Assembly: GCA_022709445.1 (NCBI GenBank)
Contig: JAKLIU010000044.1
Coordinates: 263 to 10,572, forward strand
DNA: 10,310 nucleotides
Direction of reading: 5' to 3'
From: Spirochaetota bacterium
GTDB lineage: Bacteria; Spirochaetota; Spirochaetia; Treponematales; UBA12059
In this document: positions 5,558 through 10,310 of the stretch, piece after piece
How positions within the stretch are numbered: the stretch's first letter is position 1
Layout: every line of letters begins with the position of its first letter
Translations under genes and position numbers: made by a program
The notes under the pieces: generated by a model
Told to the model about the DNA's origin: nothing
What the model saw: the letters and a program-made list of their open reading frames with translations, nothing else
Database searches by the model: none

Positions 5558-7690
5558 ATGAAAAAGCGCAAGGCGTCCGTGCTCACGCTGCTTGGCGTGT
5601 TTTCCCTGCTGGCGTCCATGCTCCCGGTGGGCGTGGTCGGCGTGTATTCCTTCAGCCTGGCCAAGAAAGGCATGACGGGCGTGGGGCTCTCCCAGATAGA
5701 GGACGCCCTGGACGGCGGATGGTCCCTGCTCAACTCCCGCTACGCCCTGGTCGAGGCCGGCGTCCTGGACAAGGAGCGCGCCCAGGCCGAGCTGCGGGAC
5801 TTCCTGGGCGGCCCGATCGGCAAGGTGACCCTGGTCGCGGGGAACCCCGCCGAGGCGGCCGACCTGCTGCTGCGGGCCGGCTATCCCGTCGATCCGGCAG
5901 GCGCGGCCGACGGCTCGGCGCTGTCCCTGCCCGGATTGCCGGCCGTGCCCCGTGACGAGGCGGCCAAGGGCTACGTGATGACCGACCCCGCCTTCATCGC
6001 CGTGTTCTCCGACGCCTGGGCCGGCTTGCCCGATGAACTCCGCTTCGAGCTGGCCAACGGCGAGCGCAAGATAGCCATAGGCAGGACCCTGTCCAAGGCC
6101 GTGCTCAAGATGCTGCAGTCCGGCTACGTGTGGGCAATCACCGGGGATCCCGACGGCTCGCGGGAAAAGCTGGTGTTCGAGGCCATGCACCCTTCGCTGG
6201 AGGGCGTCAATGTGTCCGGCCTTCTCAACTACAGGGGCGAGCCGGTGGGCCTGACCATAGCCAGGATGAACGGCAGGATAGGCGAAGCCCTGGACGGCAC
6301 GGCCGTGGTCCGGTACGACTACGAATGGCAGAATCCCACGGACCCGTCGCCCCGCCGCAAGATCGTGCTGATGCGCTATTTCGCGCCGTGGAACTGGGTG
6401 CTCTCCGCCGGTCTCTATGAGGATGAATTCTTCACGGAGCTCAAGGCGATACGGAACGGCATCGCGATCGGGGCGGCCTCATTCGGGCTGGGGGCGCTGC
6501 TTTTGGCCATCATCGCGGGCGGCCTCTCCCTGGCGCGGCCCCTGTCGGTCATGCGCCGGCGCTTCGCCGAGCTGGCCGGGGGCGAGGCCGACCTGACGGC
6601 GCGCCTGGAACAGGTGGGCACCGCCGAGACCGCGGATTCCATCGAATCCTTCAACCATTTCGTGGCCGGCCTGCGGGACATGGTCGCCGAGGTCCGCGGC
6701 CAGGCCGACTCCCTGCTGTCCAGCTCGGGCGACCTGGCTGCCCAGGCGGAAGAGTCGGCGGCCGCCCTGCACCAGCTGGTCGCCTCGACCTCGTCCATCG
6801 CCCAGTCGGTCAAGGACCAGGACGCCATGGTGGGCGAGGCCGGCGCATCGGTGGGCCGGATACTGGCCGGCGTGGACGAGATGTTCGCCCTGGCGGCCTC
6901 CCAGACCGCGAGCGCCAAGGCTGCCGGCTCGGCCGTTGACGGCGGCGCCAGGAACCTGTCGGAGGCGAGCATGCTGTCCGACCGCGCGGACGCGGATTCC
7001 GCCCTCCTGCTCTCGAGGTCCGCGGAGACCCTGGCCAAGGTGCGCGAGCTGGCGACTTCCATGACCGGCGTGCGCGAGCAGGCGGAGCGCGTGGGCAGCG
7101 TCACCGCGGTGATCATGGACGTGTACGACCGGACCAATCTCCTGGCCATGAACGCGGCCATCGAGGCGGCGCGCGCCGGGCAGGCGGGCAAGGGCTTCGC
7201 GGTGGTCGCCGGCGAGATACGCCAGCTCGCGGACCAGAGCGCCCAGAACGCGCGGCTCATCGAGGAGGTGGCCAAGGCCATAGGCGAGACGGCGCGCAGG
7301 AGCGCGGAGGCCGCAGCTGAGGTCAAGGGTGACGTCGAGGGCCTGGACGAGGGAGTCCGCGGCGTGCGCAACGCGAACGCCGGGATCGCGGAGGCCCTGC
7401 GCAGCCAGCGCGAGGCCAACGACGCCGTGCTGGGCGCCATGCGGACCCTGGACGCCCTGGTCTCCGAATTCAATTCCGGCTCCAGGACCCTCAAGGAACT
7501 GGGTGCCCAGGTGGGCGCGGTCCTGCGCGAACTGTCGGACGCCAGCACCCGCATCACGGACGCCATGCGCGAACAGAACTCGGCTGCCGGCGAGATCAAT
7601 TCCACCTCGTCGCGGCTCAAGGACATTGCGGTGGAGGTCCGGGGATCCGCCGAGGAGATCCAGGGCAAGCTGGGCCGGTTCAGGACCTGA
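5558..7690 (+). CDS. Methyl-accepting chemotaxis protein with Cache sensor
   Basis: This is a 710-residue transmembrane chemoreceptor. TM1 is at about 7-33. The extracytoplasmic region to about residue 300 contains Cache features: GYVWAI at 189-194, MHPSLEG at 210-216 and FAPWNWVLSAGLYEDEF at 275-291. This resembles the sCache_2 or Cache_3-Cache_2 types, and the length leaves room for a double Cache. TM2 is at about 302-325, followed by a HAMP domain (about 326-380) and a long coiled signalling domain. The hairpin tip is near Asn527 in TNLLAMNAAIEAARAG. The usual VVADE reads VVAGE (Gly552). It has no C-terminal CheR-docking pentapeptide. It should control the CheA kinase according to a small ligand. 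GGAGG at 5549-5553 sets the ATG at 5558. The frame is open further upstream, but that part crosses the palindromes and would put extra residues before TM1. The stop overlaps tcdA on the other strand. Confidence 0.93.
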   Translation: MKKRKASVLTLLGVFSLLASMLPVGVVGVYSFSLAKKGMTGVGLSQIEDALDGGWSLLNSRYALVEAGVLDKERAQAELRDFLGGPIGKVTLVAGNPAEAADLLLRAGYPVDPAGAADGSALSLPGLPAVPRDEAAKGYVMTDPAFIAVFSDAWAGLPDELRFELANGERKIAIGRTLSKAVLKMLQSGYVWAITGDPDGSREKLVFEAMHPSLEGVNVSGLLNYRGEPVGLTIARMNGRIGEALDGTAVVRYDYEWQNPTDPSPRRKIVLMRYFAPWNWVLSAGLYEDEFFTELKAIRNGIAIGAASFGLGALLLAIIAGGLSLARPLSVMRRRFAELAGGEADLTARLEQVGTAETADSIESFNHFVAGLRDMVAEVRGQADSLLSSSGDLAAQAEESAAALHQLVASTSSIAQSVKDQDAMVGEAGASVGRILAGVDEMFALAASQTASAKAAGSAVDGGARNLSEASMLSDRADADSALLLSRSAETLAKVRELATSMTGVREQAERVGSVTAVIMDVYDRTNLLAMNAAIEAARAGQAGKGFAVVAGEIRQLADQSAQNARLIEEVAKAIGETARRSAEAAAEVKGDVEGLDEGVRGVRNANAGIAEALRSQREANDAVLGAMRTLDALVSEFNSGSRTLKELGAQVGAVLRELSDASTRITDAMREQNSAAGEINSTSSRLKDIAVEVRGSAEEIQGKLGRFRT

Positions 7691-8474
7691 TCGCCGGTTT
7701 CCCGCCGCCCTTCCAGAGGCCCAGGATGGACCGAACCGCGATGGAAGCCATCAGGTGGCCCGCGGCCTGGGGCACGAAGGGCGCGGAACCCTGCACCGCG
7801 CGGATCCGCACGCCTCCGACGGTCTCGCCCGGCGTGCGGCCGTCGGCCGGCATGACCGGTTCCACGGCCGGCTCGTCCGACCAGACGCAGTCGAAGCGCG
7901 ATTCGCGCTCCGCGCCGGAACCGGGCGGGCCGTAGCCCAGGCGCCTGAGGCGCTTGCGCACCAGGGACGAGAGCGGGCAGTCACGGGTCTCCCACAGCGA
8001 GCCCGGGCGGAGGCGCTCGGGGGCCAGCCTGCCGGCCGTGCCCATGCTGGAGAGGAAGGCAAGCCCCGCCCGTTCGAGGGCGGCCATCAGGTTGACCTTG
8101 GGGTTGAGGCTGTCGATGCAGTCCAGGTAAAAGTCGCAGCCCGCGGGGATGCGCTCGGCGGCATGGGCTCCCCGGACGATGGAGCCGATTCCCTCCACCG
8201 CGACCGCCGGGTTCACCCGCCGCGCGTACAGGGAGAAGGCTTCCGTTTTCGGCATGCCCAGGGTATCGGCGTAGCCGAAATACAGCCGGTTCAGGTTGGA
8301 ACCGGAGACGACGTCGAAGTCCACGGCGACGACGGTCCCGATCCCGGCTCGGACCAGGTCCATCGCTGCTGCGGCTCCCACGCCGCCGAGCCCGAAGACG
8401 CACACTCGCGCAGCCGCCAGCCTTGCGGCGCCGGATTCGCCGGTGACTATCCTGGTCCGCTCGTCAAAGCCCAT
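7680..8474 (-). CDS. tcdA: tRNA threonylcarbamoyladenosine dehydratase TcdA (ThiF/E1-like family)
   Basis: This is a 264-residue cytoplasmic enzyme, close in length to E. coli TcdA (CsdL). TcdA uses ATP to cyclise the t6A modification at position 37 of ANN-decoding tRNAs into ct6A. Visible E1-fold features are the nucleotide-binding GLGGVG at 28-33, DFD at 52-54, NLNR at 60-63 with Arg63, Lys76, and the DCIDS segment with Asp118 and Asp121. A later FDCVWSDEP stretch matches DCVFSTE of the E. coli protein. There are no CxxC zinc pairs, which argues against MoeB or ThiF proper. The E. coli NTNRQ reads NLNRL here, so this is a diverged member. The start ATG lies inside the tatD end with an 11-nt overlap and has GGGGG upstream. 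Its 3' end overlaps the chemoreceptor gene by 11 nt. Confidence 0.85.
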   Translation of the reverse strand: MGFDERTRIVTGESGAARLAAARVCVFGLGGVGAAAAMDLVRAGIGTVVAVDFDVVSGSNLNRLYFGYADTLGMPKTEAFSLYARRVNPAVAVEGIGSIVRGAHAAERIPAGCDFYLDCIDSLNPKVNLMAALERAGLAFLSSMGTAGRLAPERLRPGSLWETRDCPLSSLVRKRLRRLGYGPPGSGAERESRFDCVWSDEPAVEPVMPADGRTPGETVGGVRIRAVQGSAPFVPQAAGHLMASIAVRSILGLWKGGGKPAIRS

Positions 8475-9285
8475 GCGCGAATGCCCCCGTGAAGTTTTCC
8501 AGTACCGTGGCCCGCAGGGCCTCCGGTTCGTCGCCCCTCAAGGCCGCGATGGCGGCGATGATAGCGGGCAGGTCGGAGAAGGTCGAGTGGTCCCTGGCAA
8601 GCCGGGCGCCGGGCAGCGGCGCTTCCCGCGGAGGCTGGTAGGGCGCGTCCGTCTCCGTGAGGATGGCGCTGGCCGGGAGGGCGGCGGCGCTGGCCCGAGC
8701 TTTCTTGTTGCCGTTGAGCAGGGCCGTGCCGAAGGAGAACAGCGCGGACGGGCAGCGGGACAGGAAGGCCGACGCCTCGTTCGGGGGCCCGCCCCAGGAA
8801 TGGAGCAGCACCGCCGGCAGCCGCGAGAGGCGGGGCGCGTATTCGAAGAGGAGGTCCATGGCCCGGCGAAGGTGGAGCACGATGGGGAGGCCATGGCGTT
8901 CCGCCAGCTCAAGCTGGAACTCGAAGACCGCGCGCTGCCGGCGCTCGTTCGCGGGGGTCCGTTCGCGGTCCGGTACGTCGCCGAAGAAATCGAAGCCGCA
9001 CTCGCCCACGGCCGCCAGGCCGCCCGAAGACGCCAGGGCCAGGAGCAGGCCGGCCTCGTCCATGACCGGCAGCTGCGGATGGATCCCGAACGACAGGAAC
9101 CAGGGACCGGCCCCGTCGAGCAGGTCGCGGGTCCTGGCCAGGCCCGCTCCGTCATGCGCCGACGCCAGGCCCACCACGTCGAGGTCGCGATACGATCCGG
9201 CCAATCCCGGCTCGTATGCCTCCAGGTCATCCGCGTGGAAATGCGCATCCGCATACCGCATGCCTTCAGGGCTCGCCGGCGGCAC
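8464..9285 (-). CDS. TatD-family metal-dependent hydrolase (nuclease-like)
   Basis: This 273-residue TIM-barrel protein belongs to the TatD family, whose members are metal-dependent DNases or phosphoesterases in DNA repair or quality control. With the GTG start at 9285, the metal-site residues are HFH at 15-17, GIHP with His69, GECGFDF with Glu95, HLRRA with His138, HSWGG with His162 and TETDAPY with Asp212, so the full set is present. GTG was chosen because GGAGG (+ strand 9291-9295) precedes it by 5 nt. An ATG at 9261 would also give a normal TatD N-terminus but has a poor site. A TTG at 9324 lies inside a terminator-like hairpin and is unlikely. The gene overlaps tcdA by 11 nt, so the two are probably co-expressed. 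The biological substrate and the exact paralogue (TatD, YcfH or YjjV type) are unknown. Confidence 0.88.
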   Translation of the reverse strand: MPPASPEGMRYADAHFHADDLEAYEPGLAGSYRDLDVVGLASAHDGAGLARTRDLLDGAGPWFLSFGIHPQLPVMDEAGLLLALASSGGLAAVGECGFDFFGDVPDRERTPANERRQRAVFEFQLELAERHGLPIVLHLRRAMDLLFEYAPRLSRLPAVLLHSWGGPPNEASAFLSRCPSALFSFGTALLNGNKKARASAAALPASAILTETDAPYQPPREAPLPGARLARDHSTFSDLPAIIAAIAALRGDEPEALRATVLENFTGAFAHGL

Positions 9286-9290
9286 CGGGA

Positions 9291-9295
9291 CCTCC
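9291..9295 (-). promoter_or_regulatory. Ribosome binding site that sets the TatD start
   Basis: On the - strand this reads GGAGG, 5 nt before an in-frame GTG at 9285. It lies just after the terminator-like hairpin. It is the best Shine-Dalgarno match near the possible TatD starts and argues for GTG over the upstream TTG (9324) or the ATG at 9261. Confidence 0.5.
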
Positions 9296-9301
9296 ATGAG
9301 G

Positions 9302-9343
9302 AAAACCGGGAACGCGACGCTCAAGGTGCGCGCGCTCCCGGTT
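9302..9343 (-). terminator. Intrinsic-terminator-like hairpin after the FecR-domain gene
   Basis: On the - strand, AACCGGGAGCGCG (+ 9343-9331) pairs with CGCGTTCCCGGTT (+ 9316-9304). This makes a 13-bp stem with one G-U wobble and a 14-nt loop. The last two Ts of the stem run into two more, giving TTTT. The hairpin lies 30 nt after the FecR-domain stop and before the TatD ribosome binding site. The T-run is short, so termination may be partial. Confidence 0.65.
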
Positions 9344-9372
9344 CGGGTTGTACGGGGAGAGTAAGAGGACCG

Positions 9373-10170
9373 TCAGAGGCCGGACAGCAGGCTGGCGGCG
9401 TCGGCGGCCATAGCGGGGTCGTCGAACCAGCCCGCCGCCGTCGCCCGCTCGAGCAGGGCCTTGGCTTCCGCTGTGGCGCCGTACCGGGCGTTCAGGGTAG
9501 CCAAGGCGAGCGCGTAGGATCCCCTGAGAGCGCCGGCGTCGTCGGGGGAGGCAGCCCTCAGGGCGGCGAGGGCGCGAGCGCCGGAACCGGCCGCAATGCC
9601 AGCCAGGGAGGCGTGCCAGGCGGACCGCGCCGCCCCGTTCGCATCCTCGGCCTCGCCGTAGAGGGCCAGCGCCTCCATGAAGCGATCCCAGGCTATCGTG
9701 TAGGTCCCGGCTTCCATCGCGGCCTTGGCTTCCTCGAAGGCGGCCTCGGCGTCCACGCCCGCTCCGGACCACATGAGCCCGCCGGCGGAGGCGGCCGGGT
9801 TTCCGCGGACACCGGCGACCGTCCCGGTGGAGGCGGTGCCCTTGGCCAGCTTCTCCAGCTTGGCGGCCACGGTGGCGACCGCGCCGGATTCGGTCCTTGG
9901 CTTGAGGAGGGCGTCCACCACGTAGGTGCCGGCCGCGCTGATGGTGACCGTGGAACCGGATTGGGTGCTCAGTTCCAGGATCGCGCCTTTTTCCAGCTTG
10001 ACCGACTGCGAGGAGTCGAACTTGTCGCCGAAGTCCAGTGCCTTCCAGGCGCCGCCGGAGAGCACCTGCACGGTGCCGTCGATGAATGCCACGGTCACGG
10101 GAGCGGCCGCGGCGAGCGCGCCGCAACAGAGCATGGCCAATCCCGCCAGGAGCAGTTTTTTGCCGTTCAT
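9373..10170 (-). CDS. Exported FecR-domain protein with TPR-like C-terminus
   Basis: This 265-residue secreted protein has a signal peptide at about 1-23: MNGKK, a hydrophobic core, then an ALAAAA cleavage region. The FecR-like domain at about 25-125 contains VTVAFIDGTVQVL, a GDKFDSSQSVKLEKGAILELST core and GSTVTISAAGTYVV, and ends in the family-typical TVAGVRG. The rest (about 140-265) is an Ala-rich helical repeat region resembling tetratricopeptide repeats, which suggests protein-protein contacts. No anti-sigma transmembrane helix or partner sigma-factor gene is visible, so a classical FecR signalling role is unlikely and a periplasmic or envelope scaffold is more plausible. The ATG at 10170 was chosen because it gives a clean signal peptide and has AAAGG about 10 nt upstream. 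The frame is open further upstream to 10278 but crosses the promoter-like region and lacks signal-peptide character. Confidence 0.8.
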   Translation of the reverse strand: MNGKKLLLAGLAMLCCGALAAAAPVTVAFIDGTVQVLSGGAWKALDFGDKFDSSQSVKLEKGAILELSTQSGSTVTISAAGTYVVDALLKPRTESGAVATVAAKLEKLAKGTASTGTVAGVRGNPAASAGGLMWSGAGVDAEAAFEEAKAAMEAGTYTIAWDRFMEALALYGEAEDANGAARSAWHASLAGIAAGSGARALAALRAASPDDAGALRGSYALALATLNARYGATAEAKALLERATAAGWFDDPAMAADAASLLSGL

Positions 10171-10215
10171 GCACGTCTGCCTTTCAGGGGCGGCACGGCG
10201 CCCCCAGCACTGATA

Positions 10216-10244
10216 ACTATACTCCATCCGGCGCGCATTGCGCG
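10216..10244 (-). promoter_or_regulatory. Probable promoter of the FecR-domain gene
   Basis: The - strand carries TATAGT at + 10221-10216, a good -10 element about 46 nt before the start codon in an otherwise very GC-rich stretch. With a 17-bp spacer the -35 position reads CGCGCA, which does not resemble TTGACA. An activator or an alternative sigma factor may therefore be needed. An imperfect palindrome (10228-10251) covers the -35 region. Confidence 0.45.
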
Positions 10245-10251
10245 GCGCCGG
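10228..10251. repeat. Imperfect palindrome upstream of the FecR-domain gene
   Basis: CCGGC (10228-10232) pairs with GCCGG (10247-10251), and the stem continues inward by four more pairs around one bulged base. It overlaps the -35 position of the probable promoter, so it could be an operator. It has no T-run on its 3' side on either strand and so is not a terminator. The remaining bases to the right edge show no gene. Confidence 0.35.
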
Positions 10252-10310
10252 CGTGAAAAAACCCTCATGATGCGTCATCCTCGCGGCGCTGGCCGGGGGA
10301 ACGGGTAATC

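Noticed and set aside
4190..6190. A 666-codon open frame on the - strand
   Set aside because: It runs antisense to both hydrolases and the chemoreceptor start, crosses the intergenic repeats, and has no recognisable domain.
10255..10290. A terminator for a - strand gene beyond the right edge, from the run of six Ts
   Set aside because: Only a 4-bp GATG/CATC stem lies upstream and it is separated from the T-run by 7 nt, which is too weak to call.
8296..10308. A 670-codon open frame on the + strand reaching the right edge
   Set aside because: Opposite strand frames encode recognisable TcdA, TatD and FecR-domain proteins. The + frame translation is Arg/Gly/Gln-rich with no motif and is an effect of high GC.

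Overview
The window is about 10.3 kb of GC-rich, almost fully coding bacterial DNA. It starts inside a gene and ends in an intergenic region. The taxon cannot be fixed from the sequence. Frequent ATA and AGG codons despite the high GC, a relaxed lipobox, a FecR-TPR exported protein and a Cache chemoreceptor suggest a motile diderm bacterium, perhaps a GC-rich spirochaete. That assignment is an inference and is weak.

Left part (1-5407, + strand). This is a branched-chain-amino-acid-type (HAAT family) ABC uptake operon: the C-terminal end of a periplasmic binding protein, a strong stem-loop, then livH, livM, livG and livF with 4-nt start/stop overlaps. Two alpha/beta-hydrolase genes continue the operon with a 2-nt gap and a 4-nt overlap. 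The first hydrolase looks cytoplasmic. The second has a signal peptide and a probable lipidation cysteine. The layout suggests uptake plus processing of an ester- or amide-like compound, not necessarily leucine, isoleucine or valine.

Middle (5408-7690, + strand). A 150-bp spacer full of inverted repeats separates the operon from a large methyl-accepting chemotaxis protein with an extracytoplasmic Cache sensor. The repeats can form mutually exclusive folds. If the receptor is functionally linked to the operon, this would be a sense-import-hydrolyse module for a single substrate.

Right part (7680-10310, - strand). Three genes run leftward: an exported FecR-domain/TPR-like protein with its own probable promoter, an intrinsic-terminator-like hairpin, then a TatD-family metal-dependent hydrolase and a TcdA-type tRNA threonylcarbamoyladenosine dehydratase that overlap by 11 nt. 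The tcdA and chemoreceptor genes converge and overlap by 11 nt at their stops. Apart from the partial first gene, no gene is visibly broken. No RNA gene, CRISPR array or mobile element was seen.
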